From Desulfogranum marinum (GTDB lineage: Bacteria; Desulfobacterota; Desulfobulbia; Desulfobulbales; Desulfobulbaceae), in NCBI RefSeq assembly GCF_016918565.1, contig NZ_JAFFQD010000027.1, positions 1-64,000 on the forward strand: DNA of 64,000 nt. The letters are read 5' to 3'. The notes below the pieces were generated by a model. The model saw only the letters and a program-made list of their open reading frames with translations. It did no database searches and was not told the DNA's origin. This document shows positions 35,798-45,168 of this stretch, piece by piece. Position 1 is the stretch's first letter. Every line of letters begins with the position of its first letter. The position numbers were made by a program, and so were the translations under genes.

Positions 35798-36235
35798 TTA
35801 CGCCGGTTCAGGTTCCTGAATGTCAACCACTGAAACTTCAAAATAGAGTGTCATGCCTGCCAGTGGATGATTGAAGTCAATGACCAATGTTTTTCTTTTA
35901 TCCTCATATACAAAGCCTTCCACCTTCTGGCCTTTGGGACCGACCGCTGTTATTTTTTCTCCCACCATCCGTGCTTCCATTGGGACATGTTCACGCGGGA
36001 CCTCAAGCAACGCATCAAGTGTAACTTCGCCGTATCCCTCTTCGGGTTCCACAATAAAGGTTTTCTGTTGGCCTATCGACATTCCGGTAAGCTCTTTTTC
36101 CATCCCTTTAATTATTTCGCCTTGGCCGTGGGTGTAAACAAGCGGATCTTCTTCCAGGGTACTTTCATACACCCTGCCGTTCTCCAATTTAAGCACATAG
36201 TGGACGGTAACGGATTTCCCTTCACTGACGTTCAT
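35798..36235 (-). CDS. SlyD-like FKBP-type peptidyl-prolyl isomerase
   Basis: The 145-residue protein has the SlyD layout: an FKBP half (VSEGKSVTVHYVLKLENGRVYEST, GQGEIIKGMEKELTGMSIGQ) with an inserted IF chaperone flap (EEGYGEVTLDALLEVPREHVP...) and the returning FKBP strand DFNHPLAGMTLYFEVSVVDI. The His/Cys-rich metal tail of E. coli SlyD is absent. The ATG at 36235 has AAGGAAAAT just before it; longer in-frame starts upstream overlap the next gene and are unlikely. It speeds proline isomerisation and folding in the cytoplasm. It follows the FAD-dehydrogenase gene by 46 bases and may be co-transcribed with it. Confidence 0.92.
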   Translation of the reverse strand: MNVSEGKSVTVHYVLKLENGRVYESTLEEDPLVYTHGQGEIIKGMEKELTGMSIGQQKTFIVEPEEGYGEVTLDALLEVPREHVPMEARMVGEKITAVGPKGQKVEGFVYEDKRKTLVIDFNHPLAGMTLYFEVSVVDIQEPEPA

Positions 36236-36281
36236 ATTTTCCTTGTTTGTTGGATAGTTGGTATTGATAGTTGGTATAAAG

Positions 36282-37682
36282 CTACTCAGTGGTTCTGCGA
36301 ATAATTTCTTTTGAGGGGATAAGGGCTGTGGCCGTGGCTGAAACAATATTGCCGGCCACGCCAGGGCCGTCGCCGGCAACAAATAATCCCTCCACTGCTG
36401 TTTCCAGGTTATTGTCAGTTGCAACCTGGGTTGCAAAAAATTTTATTTCCGGTGCATAGAGCAGAGTCTCGTCATTTGCCACTCCCGGTACAATCTGGTT
36501 GAGCTGCTGCAAGCCATCCACCAGGTTGGTGAGGATCCTTTCCGGCAAGGCCATGGCAATATCGCCGCAAACAACATTGGTGAGAGTAGGTTCAATGTAG
36601 CTATTGTGGATTCGGTTCCAGGTGGATCGTCTGCCTCTTTTTAGATCACCAAACCGCTGTAAAATCGGCTTGCCCCCGCCTATGAGGGTGGCCAGCTTCC
36701 CAATGGATTCACCGTAGGCCTGGTTATCTTCAACCGGGTCTGTGAGAACAACTTTGGAGAGAAAGGCAAAGTTGGAATTTTCTGATTTACGGTCCATTAG
36801 CGCATGGCCGTTGACACAGACAAAGTCCTGGTAGTTTTCCAACGCAACATACCCTCCAAAATTGGTACAAAAGGTCCGAGTCTGATCATCATACTTGGCA
36901 GTGCGAATAAAGAAGGTCGGATCATAAATAATGGAGCAGAGATCCTGCATGATCTCATTATGTACTTCAACCCTTACTCCCACTTCAATGCCGCGTTGGG
37001 AAACATCTATATTGTGGCGTCTGACAACTCCTGCAACCCATTCTGCACCAACTCTTCCAGGAGCAAGGATGACGTGTGGTGCCTTGTAGGTCCCTTTTTG
37101 GGTAATGACTCCGGTAACCTTGTTTTCGGTTACAATAACATCTTCAACTACTTCGGAATGATGAAGGGTGACCCCTTTATCGGCAATATATTGTCGCATT
37201 CCATCTATATGACGGGGAAGATTGTCGCTGCCAAGGTGTTTTTGTTTGATGATCAAGAGGTCGATGCCGCATTTTCTGGCCTCTTTACGGATAGAGTAGG
37301 CTGCTTCACGATCAGTGGGGAAAACCTGGCCGTCCATACCGAAAAGGTTGAAAATTTTTTCTGTCTCGTCGATCAATGCACAGGCATCAGAGGTTGAGAG
37401 AAATTGTGTCAGGTCGGTTTTTCCAAGTTTATGGATGAAGTTGAGCTTGCCGTCTGAAAAAAGTCCTGCTCCACCTATACCACAAAGAATATTACACGGT
37501 TGGCACTTGATACAGCCTTTATCACCAATGGGGCATTTTCGCTGCAGGGGTGGTTTCCCTTTTTCAATGACCAACACCCGGAGTGAGGAATGTTCGCAAA
37601 GGTAGTAAGCGGCGAAGAGCCCTGCTGGACCGGCACCGACGATGATGACATCATATTGAGGGGTAACCTTGGAGGTATTCAT
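36282..37682 (-). CDS. FAD-dependent dehydrogenase of uncharacterised type (COG2509-like)
   Basis: The 466-residue flavoprotein begins with the dinucleotide fold YDVIIVGAGPAGLFAAYYL...VIEKG. It carries an early cysteine-rich stretch CPIGDKGCIKCQPCNILCGIGGAG, later GVEVGVRVEVHN and the FAD-closing motif GLFVAGDGPGVAGNIVSA. This combination fits the uncharacterised FAD dehydrogenases of COG2509. The substrate is unknown. The Cys cluster could be redox-active or bind a metal; that is inference. Transcription runs towards the SlyD-like gene. Confidence 0.82.
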   Translation of the reverse strand: MNTSKVTPQYDVIIVGAGPAGLFAAYYLCEHSSLRVLVIEKGKPPLQRKCPIGDKGCIKCQPCNILCGIGGAGLFSDGKLNFIHKLGKTDLTQFLSTSDACALIDETEKIFNLFGMDGQVFPTDREAAYSIRKEARKCGIDLLIIKQKHLGSDNLPRHIDGMRQYIADKGVTLHHSEVVEDVIVTENKVTGVITQKGTYKAPHVILAPGRVGAEWVAGVVRRHNIDVSQRGIEVGVRVEVHNEIMQDLCSIIYDPTFFIRTAKYDDQTRTFCTNFGGYVALENYQDFVCVNGHALMDRKSENSNFAFLSKVVLTDPVEDNQAYGESIGKLATLIGGGKPILQRFGDLKRGRRSTWNRIHNSYIEPTLTNVVCGDIAMALPERILTNLVDGLQQLNQIVPGVANDETLLYAPEIKFFATQVATDNNLETAVEGLFVAGDGPGVAGNIVSATATALIPSKEIIRRTTE

Positions 37683-37968
37683 TCTCTGTTTCTCATTATA
37701 AAGATTGGTGCTCTAGCTCCATGCATATATGGTTTGTTCATTGAGGCCGCCTCTCTTTCTGCCATATTTATTCTGCCTTTGCCAGAGCAATTTGCACAGG
37801 GTAAGGCTATTGGTCGAAAAACAGTTTGCGCATCTCTTACATGAGGAATACCATAAAGAATAAGGACTTGATTTACAAAAAGACCTGACACTGGAGTGGG
37901 CATTACCATTGGAGGTAGTCTTTTGGTTGGAGCCCTGTAGTTCAACAGCTCGGATGGAGAATGGAAGT

Positions 37969-39252
37969 ATGCAAGCAGATGATTTGATTGTTCAGCAACT
38001 TGGGGAATGCCGTTTCCATTCTCCCATGCAAGGTGTCATTTTTACCGATGTTGCAGAATCAGTTTTGTATCATAACCAGTACCAGGACCTGCAACCCTAT
38101 GTAGAGGAAGGGTCGGTTCCACCTTCCTTCCAAGTGGCAGGTCCACGGGAAAAAATTTTTTTTGATCCTGCAACACTTTCCTGCGGTATTGTCACCTGCG
38201 GTGGCCTTTGTCCTGGGCTTAACGATGTGATAAGAGCCATCGTCTTGAGCCTGCATTATCATTATAATGTGAAAAAGGTGTTTGGCTTTCGCTATGGGTA
38301 TGAAGGGTTAAACCCGACATATTACCATACTCCGCTTGAGTTGACTCCTGATTTGGTGGAAGGGATTCACCTGAAGGGAGGAAGTGTTTTAGGGTCGTCC
38401 CGTGGTCCCCAGGATGTTGGGGTTATTGTGGATACGTTGGTCCAGCTGAACATAGGGATTCTTTTCACCATCGGCGGAGATGGAACCCTGCGCGGCGCAG
38501 CGGCCATAGCGGAAGAAATTTCGCGACGGGGGCTTCATATTTCGGTGATCGGTATCCCGAAAACCATAGACAATGATATCTGCCATGTGGATTTTTCTTT
38601 TGGTTATGAAACCGCAGTGGCGGAATCTCGCCATTCAACCTATACCGCCCATGTTGAGGCTGTCGGCGCGCGAAACGGGGTGGGACTGGTTAAACTGATG
38701 GGACGTGAATCAGGCTTTATTGCTGCTGCGGCAGCCTTGGCCAACAATGAGGTTAATTTTTGTCTCATCCCCGAGGTCCCTTTTGAAATGGAAGTTTTGC
38801 TGGAAGCACTTGAACGTAGGCTTCGCCTACGTGGGCATGCTGTGATTGTGGTTGGCGAAGGGGCCGGACAAAATCTTTTTTGTGGAGATCGGGGCGAGGA
38901 TGCATCAGGTAACTGCAAACTGGGGGATATCGGCCTGCTTCTGCGAGATCGGATTAAAGAGTATTTCAAGAAAGTGGGAATGGATATGACTCTGAAATAT
39001 ATTGATCCCAGCTATATGATCCGTTCCACGCCCGCCTCCGCATATGATAGTGCCTTCTGTTTACAGCTTGGGCATTATGCCGTTCATGCCGGGATGGCGG
39101 GGATGACCAATGTACTTATTGGGCACTGGAACAGCCGCTTTACCCATGTGCCTATTCCGCTTGCGACCAAAGGGCGGAAAAGAGTTGATCCCAATGGGCG
39201 ATTATGGTCCAGCGTGTTGGCGGCCACCGGGCAACCGGTAAACCTTGTTTAG
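37969..39252 (+). CDS. 6-phosphofructokinase of the plant-like group, predicted ATP-dependent
   Basis: The 427-residue enzyme phosphorylates fructose 6-phosphate. It has [20 protein letters not shown], the phosphate-donor motif GGDGT with Gly172 (the residue that is Asp in pyrophosphate enzymes), PKTIDND with Lys198, [10 protein letters not shown] and a C-terminal [14 protein letters not shown]. Gly at the first site plus Lys at the second is the combination of ATP-using plant-type PFKs; E. coli PfkA has Gly at both. The start is uncertain: ATGs at 37909, 37954 and 37969 are in frame, and only the last two have purine-rich upstream sequence. It precedes orn by 35 bases. Confidence 0.88.
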   Translation: MQADDLIVQQLGECRFHSPMQGVIFTDVAESVLYHNQYQDLQPYVEEGSVPPSFQVAGPREKIFFDPATLSCGIVTCGGLCPGLNDVIRAIVLSLHYHYNVKKVFGFRYGYEGLNPTYYHTPLELTPDLVEGIHLKGGSVLGSSRGPQDVGVIVDTLVQLNIGILFTIGGDGTLRGAAAIAEEISRRGLHISVIGIPKTIDNDICHVDFSFGYETAVAESRHSTYTAHVEAVGARNGVGLVKLMGRESGFIAAAAALANNEVNFCLIPEVPFEMEVLLEALERRLRLRGHAVIVVGEGAGQNLFCGDRGEDASGNCKLGDIGLLLRDRIKEYFKKVGMDMTLKYIDPSYMIRSTPASAYDSAFCLQLGHYAVHAGMAGMTNVLIGHWNSRFTHVPIPLATKGRKRVDPNGRLWSSVLAATGQPVNLV

Positions 39253-39287
39253 CAGCGAGGAATGCTAAAAAAAGGGGGGAAGGGAAA

Positions 39288-39836
39288 ATGCAAAACGATA
39301 CCCACCTGATATGGATTGACCTGGAGATGACCGGTTGCGATCCTTTTACCGATCACATTATTGAAGTGGCGTCAATTATCACTGATTCCGACCTTGAAAT
39401 TCTCTCGGAAGGGCCGGTCTTAGCCATTCACCATGAAGAGGATATATTGGCAGGTATGGATGAATGGAATGTTTCGCATCATACTCAGTCAGGGCTCATC
39501 GACCGGGTCCGGCAAAGTACCATCAATTATCGAGAGGCAGAGCTTCTTACCCTTGCCAACCTTTACCAATGGGTGCCGGAAGGTAAGTCGCCCATGTGCG
39601 GTAACTCTATTTGCCATGATCGTAGGTTTCTCGGTCGATTTATGCCGGAGTTGGAAGCCTATTTCCATTATCGAAATATTGATGTTTCAACCATCAAGGA
39701 ATTGGCTCGCAGATGGTCTCCTGAGTTGGCACAGGGGATGAAAAAACGTCATGAACACTTGGCCCTGGCAGATATAAAAGAATCCATAGAAGAACTACGA
39801 TATTATCGAAAATGTTTTATCAGCTGTCAGTCTTGA
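39288..39836 (+). CDS. orn: Oligoribonuclease
   Basis: The 182-residue DEDDh exonuclease degrades 2-5-nt RNA and pGpG to mononucleotides. Motifs are [12 protein letters not shown] (first D and E), [18 protein letters not shown] (third acidic residue) and [18 protein letters not shown] (catalytic His and last Asp). GGGGGGAAGGG lies just before the ATG at 39288, so the longer frame opening at 39204 is not used. Together with the PilZ protein at 26 kb it hints at c-di-GMP signalling and pGpG disposal in this cell. It converges on glgP. Confidence 0.95.
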   Translation: MQNDTHLIWIDLEMTGCDPFTDHIIEVASIITDSDLEILSEGPVLAIHHEEDILAGMDEWNVSHHTQSGLIDRVRQSTINYREAELLTLANLYQWVPEGKSPMCGNSICHDRRFLGRFMPELEAYFHYRNIDVSTIKELARRWSPELAQGMKKRHEHLALADIKESIEELRYYRKCFISCQS

Positions 39837-39866
39837 CCGCTGTTTCATGGATAGCACAGCGGTCAA
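39833..39866. other. Hairpin between convergent orn and glgP genes
   Basis: Perfect arms TTGACCGCTGT and ACAGCGGTCAA with a 12-base loop; the first arm overlaps the orn stop codon. No T run follows on either strand, so it may be a transcript-end stabiliser rather than a classical terminator. Confidence 0.5.
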
Positions 39867-39880
39867 GGCCACACCGTATA

Positions 39881-42370
39881 TCAGTTATCTACCTCAACTC
39901 CCCATATCTCCTCAGCATATTCCTTGATTGTTCTATCACTGGAGAATTTACCGACCCGAGCTACATTGAGGATCGATCTGCGAGTCCACTCATCTGTATC
40001 AATAAAGCAGTCATTGACCGTCCGCTGACACTCCAGGTAAGATTCAAGGTCCAGCAGCAGGTGGTATTTGTCATTTTCATTGAGCAGGTCGTTGATCAGG
40101 GGACGAAAAAGGTTGACGTCCCCATGGCTGAAGACGCCTTTTGCAAGGGCATCAATAATCTTGCTGACCACCGGGTTTTGTTCGTAAATCTGGTAAGGCT
40201 TTCTGGATTTACATTTCTTCTCATATTCAGCCTCTTCGGCTGTCATTCCGAAAATAAAGATATTCTCTTCGCCTACTTCTTCCCTTATTTCAATATTAGC
40301 CCCATCCAGAGTGCCGATGGTCAGTGCTCCATTTAAGGCGAATTTCATGTTTCCGGTACCAGATGCCTCTGTACCTGCAGTGGATATCTGTTCGGAAAGA
40401 TCTGCTGCAGGGATAATTATTTCAGCAAGAGAGACATTATAATTGGGAATAAAAACAACCTTGAGTCGGTCTTCCACCCGTGGGTCATTGTTTATGACTT
40501 CGCCTACTGAGTTAATCAGTTTGATGATGAGTTTGGCTCGGTGATAGGACGGAGCAGCCTTGCCCGCAAAAATAAATGTCCTTGGTTGAATATTGGCATC
40601 AGGAGTGGTGAGCAACCGCTGATAGATTTCAATAATATGGAGCACATTAAGGAGTTGCCGTTTATATTCATGTATACGTTTGACCTGGATGTCAAACATG
40701 GAACGCGGATCTACCACTATACCTGAGCGTTTTTGGATCAAGGCTGCTAGTCGCTTTTTGTTGTTTAGCTTAATTTGCCGCCATTGATGGCAAAACTCTT
40801 TGTCCGTGTGATACTTCTCCAGCATACGGAGCTGGTCAAGGTCGGTTACCCAATTATAGCTTATTTTGTCGCTGATAAAAGAGGACAGTTCGGGGTTACA
40901 TTTCAGCAACCACCTGCGGGGTGTTATCCCGTTTGTTTTTGAGTTGATCCGATTGGGATACATTTCATGGAAATTGTGAAAGAGGTGCTTCTTCAATAAC
41001 TCTGTATGGAGGGCGGCTACTCCATTTGTCGAATGGCTACCGATAATTGCCAGGTTGGCCATCCTGACCCTTTTGGGCTGATTTTCGTCGATGATTGACA
41101 TTTCCGTAAGTTTGCGCATGTTGCCGGGGTAGCGTTCATTGACTTCTTCTAAAAATCTACGGTTAATTTCATAGATGATTTCCATGTGCCGCGGTAATAC
41201 CCGGGAAAGCATTTCTACTGTCCATGTCTCAAGTGCCTCCGGCGTAAGGGTGTGATTGGTGTAGGCAAAAGTTTTTACGCAGATATCCCATGCCTCGACC
41301 CAGCCCAGTCTCTCATCATCAAGCAGGATCCTCATCAGTTCGGGGATGGCTATAGCCGGGTGGGTGTCATTGAGCTGTACCGCAACCTGGTTGGGGAAAT
41401 CGGTAAATGTTCTATTTTCTTTGCGATACCTGCGGAGAATGTCATGGAAGGTGGCGGCGACAAAAAAGTATTGTTGCTTAAGACGCAATTCCTGGCCTTC
41501 CCGGATTTCGTCTGATGGGTAGAGCACCTTGGAAATGGTTTCAGAGCGGACTTTATTTTCTACTGCGTTGATATAGTCGCCGGCATTGAAAAAGCTAAGG
41601 TCAAGTTCCCTGGATGCCTTGGCTTTCCACAGGCGCATGTTGATCACATGGTCGTTGTTGAACCCTGGGACCAGCATATCACAGGCCATGGCCATGATTA
41701 CTTCGGTATCCACCCACTGTGGACGGTAGTTGCCTTCTGCGTCAGTCCCGCTACTGACCCTTCCATAAAAATGAATAGGATACATGAACGAGGTTCGCTC
41801 GTAAATCCAGGGGGAGCCGAGGCGCATCCAGCTATCAGGTGCTTCAAGCTGGTAGCCGTCGACAATGGTTTGGTTAAACAGACCAAAGTCATACAGGATG
41901 CCATAACCATAGGCAGGAATCTTCATGGTGGCTATGGAATCCATAAAACATGAGGCAAGGCGTCCCAGACCACCGTTACCCAATGCTGCATCTTCTTCGT
42001 ATTCACGCAGCTCTTCCAGGTTGTATCCCAGTTGTTCCAAAGCTTCGGATACCTGACCCAAAAGCCCCATGTTGATGATTGCGTTGCCAAGTGAGCGGCC
42101 CACTAGAAATTCCAGTGACAGGTAATAGACCCTTTTTTTATTTTGGGCATAGACCGTTTTTTGAGTGGTAAACCATTTTTCCATGAGCATATCGCGCAGG
42201 GCATAGGAAAGTGCCCTGCACACATCCTGTTTTCCTGCCATGTCCGGATCACGTCCTTGAAAGCTGACTAGATGGTGGCGGATACATGCTTTGAATTCTT
42301 CAATGCCGGTTTCGCCGAAAATGGATGCATAGGCATTTTGGGAAGTGGGGGAATCTGTCTGCAGGTCCAT
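39881..42370 (-). CDS. glgP: Glycogen/maltodextrin phosphorylase
   Basis: The 829-residue PLP enzyme releases glucose 1-phosphate from alpha-1,4-glucans. Recognisable parts are YYLSLEFLVGRSLGNAIINMG, AALGNGGLGRLASCFMDSIA, YGILYDFGLFNQ, TNGITPRRWL and the PLP-lysine motif EASGTGNMKFALNGALTIGTLDGANIEI. Length equals that of the E. coli enzymes. The ATG at 42370 follows CAAGGAGAGGCT; an upstream in-frame start at 42427 is less likely. With the PFK two genes away it links glycogen breakdown to glycolysis. Confidence 0.96.
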   Translation of the reverse strand: MDLQTDSPTSQNAYASIFGETGIEEFKACIRHHLVSFQGRDPDMAGKQDVCRALSYALRDMLMEKWFTTQKTVYAQNKKRVYYLSLEFLVGRSLGNAIINMGLLGQVSEALEQLGYNLEELREYEEDAALGNGGLGRLASCFMDSIATMKIPAYGYGILYDFGLFNQTIVDGYQLEAPDSWMRLGSPWIYERTSFMYPIHFYGRVSSGTDAEGNYRPQWVDTEVIMAMACDMLVPGFNNDHVINMRLWKAKASRELDLSFFNAGDYINAVENKVRSETISKVLYPSDEIREGQELRLKQQYFFVAATFHDILRRYRKENRTFTDFPNQVAVQLNDTHPAIAIPELMRILLDDERLGWVEAWDICVKTFAYTNHTLTPEALETWTVEMLSRVLPRHMEIIYEINRRFLEEVNERYPGNMRKLTEMSIIDENQPKRVRMANLAIIGSHSTNGVAALHTELLKKHLFHNFHEMYPNRINSKTNGITPRRWLLKCNPELSSFISDKISYNWVTDLDQLRMLEKYHTDKEFCHQWRQIKLNNKKRLAALIQKRSGIVVDPRSMFDIQVKRIHEYKRQLLNVLHIIEIYQRLLTTPDANIQPRTFIFAGKAAPSYHRAKLIIKLINSVGEVINNDPRVEDRLKVVFIPNYNVSLAEIIIPAADLSEQISTAGTEASGTGNMKFALNGALTIGTLDGANIEIREEVGEENIFIFGMTAEEAEYEKKCKSRKPYQIYEQNPVVSKIIDALAKGVFSHGDVNLFRPLINDLLNENDKYHLLLDLESYLECQRTVNDCFIDTDEWTRRSILNVARVGKFSSDRTIKEYAEEIWGVEVDN

Positions 42371-42599
42371 AGCCTCTCCTTGGGTTGATGAAAGGTAGGA
42401 AAAGAAAATAATCAGGGGAAAAGTCATTTACTGATATGTTGAGTGTAATGCAAGATGCTTTGTTTTGCCAATCAATATGATACAATCAACCTGTACAAGC
42501 CCGTGAATATTTTTTAAGGTATGAAAAAAGGGAGTAAGTTTTTGTGTAAGTTCTAACCTGTTTTGGTTCCGCGAATATTTCATCACTATAGTGGCAGCT

Positions 42600-45032
42600 A
42601 TGAAAAAGACGAATTCAGCGACAACAGGCCAAAGGGGATCATTCCCCCTCTTTAACAGTGAACAGTCGGCCGGTGCTGATCTGCTGCAAGGGATCGTAGA
42701 TCATTTTCCTGATCCTGTATTTGTGAAAGATAGAAACCATCGCTGTTTGTTTGCAAACAAGGCATTTGAAGATTTTTTCGGCCGCAGTGCAGAAGAAATA
42801 ACGGGGCAGGCATGTTGTGCGCTTTACCCGAAAGACCAGGCTGATTTGTCCAGGCAAAGCGATGAATTGATGTTTTCTACAGAAAGCCCGGTTGAAAATA
42901 TCGAGCAGGTCGTCGATGCCCGGGGCCGTGTCATCAGGATCGTTGCCCATAAGAGCATCTACCGGGATGGGAGTGGGCACCCGTTTCTTATAACTGTGCT
43001 AAGAAATGTGACAGAAGCAACGCGGGAGCAGGATTATGAACGCCAAGTGAACAAGGTTTTGAAAGAGCTTGCTCTTGGTGGGAGCAGGGAAAATATCCTT
43101 GGCATGATCCTGGAGATTGCGGAGGAGCAGTTTAATGGGGTCACAGCCTCTATTTTGCTTGTCGATCATAAGGAACAAAGGTTGCGCCTTAAGATTGCTT
43201 CCAAGCTGCCCGAGTATTTTACTGCAGTGGTTGATGGCACTCCCATTCGCGATGGCATGGGATCCTGTGGTACGGCGGCATTTAGAAAAGAAAGGGTTGT
43301 TGCCGAGAATTTACAAACCCATCCCTACTGGCAAAGGGTGAAGGATATCACCCTGCGGGCAAATCTCCATGCGTGCTGGTCAGAACCGATCATCATGTCG
43401 CAGGGCAATGTGGCAGGAACATTTGCTCTCTATTACGACAGAGTCAAGGTTCCTGGGCCAGAGGAAATGAAACTCATGGAAACCATGGCGCAGTTAGCCG
43501 CAATAACCGTTGAACACCATAAGGTACAGGAAGAGAAGGCCCTGCTGCGTAAAATGATGGCTAATATCATAGATTCCATGCCATCTGTGCTCATCGGTGT
43601 GGATGCCGGTGGAAGAGTGACCCAATGGAACAAGGAAACCGAAAAACTGACAGGTGTTCCTCCGCAGCGTGCGCTTGGGAAAAAAGTGGGCGAAATATAT
43701 CCGTATTTTCAACCCGAGGTTTTGCAAGAGATAAACCAGGCTTTACTGTGCAGGGAGATAAAGCCTAACCTGAAAAATAACCGCAGCATAGATGGAAATA
43801 CGCTCTATGAAGATATCACCGTTTATCCCTTAAGTTCCAATGGGATAGAAGGGGCTGTTATTCGGATAGATAATGTGACCGAACGGGTGCAGCTGGAGAA
43901 AGTAATCATCCAGGCTGACAGAATGATGTCTATCGGGGTACTGGCGGGCGGCATAGCTCACGATTTTAATAATATCCTGGTTGCTATCCTGGGGAATCTT
44001 AACCTCGCTGCCCAGTATCTTGAACGCGAAACAAAAGCCTTTGAGTTGGTGCAAAAAGCCGAAGATGCTTCCTTTAGGGCTAAAGGTCTTGCCAATCAAT
44101 TGCTGACTTTTGCCAAAGGTGGCGAACCGGTTCGGCGGATTATGTCGCTGGAGACGTTGATCAAGGAGTCGGTGCAATTTATGCTTGCCGGCAGCAAACT
44201 GCGCAGTCATTACAGTTTCCCTGAAAAATTTTGGCCGGTGAATGTCGATCCGGATCAAATTAGTCAAGTGGTACAGAATCTTGTTGTCAATGCAAAACAG
44301 GCCATGGCGGATGGCGGTGTGATTGATATTGGCTGTGCTAATCTTGCTCGAGGTGCACCCGATTTTCCACCGCTGCTGGAGGCTGATCGATGTATTGCCG
44401 TTACAATTCGGGACTATGGAGCCGGTATTCCCGATGAAATAAACGCTCAGATATTTGATCCCTATTTCAGCACCAAGCAGACAGGAAGTGGATTAGGACT
44501 CGCTGTTTGCTATTCTGTTATAAAACGGCATGGTGGTTATATCACTACCCGCAAGGTGGATGGAGATGGTGCTGCCTTTGTTTTTTATCTTCCTGTGGTG
44601 AATGTTGAGCACAAGGCCAATGCGTTGCCTGCGCCGGAGAAGGTCACCAGGGGAGGTGATGGGACCGTGCTGATCATGGATGATGATTTTGCTGTTTGCG
44701 CTTTGCTCAGTTCCATGCTGCAGCATTTGGGGTATGAGTGCTTAACCACCCACGATGGAGCCGAGGTGCTAAAAGCGTATGATGCTGCAATCGCAACAGC
44801 TCCAGTGCGATTGGTTATCATGGACTTAACCGTCCCCGCCGGCATGGGAGGTAAGGAAGCGGTACAAAAGCTTCATGCCAATCATCCGGACGCAAGGGTC
44901 GTGGTCACCAGTGGGTATTCGAATGATCCCGTCCTTGCCAGGTATAAAGACCATGGTTTCTGCGGGACTTTGCCCAAGCCTTTTCAGCTGAAAGATCTGG
45001 CCTCCGTGCTGCAGGATGTACTTGAAAAGTGA
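42600..45032 (+). CDS. PAS-GAF-PAS hybrid sensor histidine kinase
   Basis: The protein of about 810 residues is soluble, with no membrane helix. Order: PAS (about 25-145, DHFPDPVFVKDRNHRCLFANKAFEDFFG), GAF (about 155-315), PAS (about 325-440, MPSVLIGVDAGGRVTQWNKE), HisKA (VLAGGIAHDFNNILVAILG), HATPase (DYGAGIPDEI, GSGLGLAVCYSVIKRHGG) and a C-terminal receiver (IMDDDFAVCALLSSML, phospho-acceptor in VIMDLTVPAGMGG). It is an orphan hybrid kinase sensing an intracellular cue. An in-frame GTG at 42591 is an alternative start. Its kinase-receiver half resembles that of the kinase at 52613-54691, so they are probably paralogues. Confidence 0.9.
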   Translation: MKKTNSATTGQRGSFPLFNSEQSAGADLLQGIVDHFPDPVFVKDRNHRCLFANKAFEDFFGRSAEEITGQACCALYPKDQADLSRQSDELMFSTESPVENIEQVVDARGRVIRIVAHKSIYRDGSGHPFLITVLRNVTEATREQDYERQVNKVLKELALGGSRENILGMILEIAEEQFNGVTASILLVDHKEQRLRLKIASKLPEYFTAVVDGTPIRDGMGSCGTAAFRKERVVAENLQTHPYWQRVKDITLRANLHACWSEPIIMSQGNVAGTFALYYDRVKVPGPEEMKLMETMAQLAAITVEHHKVQEEKALLRKMMANIIDSMPSVLIGVDAGGRVTQWNKETEKLTGVPPQRALGKKVGEIYPYFQPEVLQEINQALLCREIKPNLKNNRSIDGNTLYEDITVYPLSSNGIEGAVIRIDNVTERVQLEKVIIQADRMMSIGVLAGGIAHDFNNILVAILGNLNLAAQYLERETKAFELVQKAEDASFRAKGLANQLLTFAKGGEPVRRIMSLETLIKESVQFMLAGSKLRSHYSFPEKFWPVNVDPDQISQVVQNLVVNAKQAMADGGVIDIGCANLARGAPDFPPLLEADRCIAVTIRDYGAGIPDEINAQIFDPYFSTKQTGSGLGLAVCYSVIKRHGGYITTRKVDGDGAAFVFYLPVVNVEHKANALPAPEKVTRGGDGTVLIMDDDFAVCALLSSMLQHLGYECLTTHDGAEVLKAYDAAIATAPVRLVIMDLTVPAGMGGKEAVQKLHANHPDARVVVTSGYSNDPVLARYKDHGFCGTLPKPFQLKDLASVLQDVLEK

Positions 45033-45168
45033 TAGCAGGTAGAGCGGTTAGAAAAATAGATGGCATCCTACTCGATACTATAAATTAACATCATAAACTT
45101 GGGTCAAGGTAAAGCCCCATGCTGCAGGGGGGGGCATGCTCAATGGAGGATCCCGCTCCGGCATCCAC

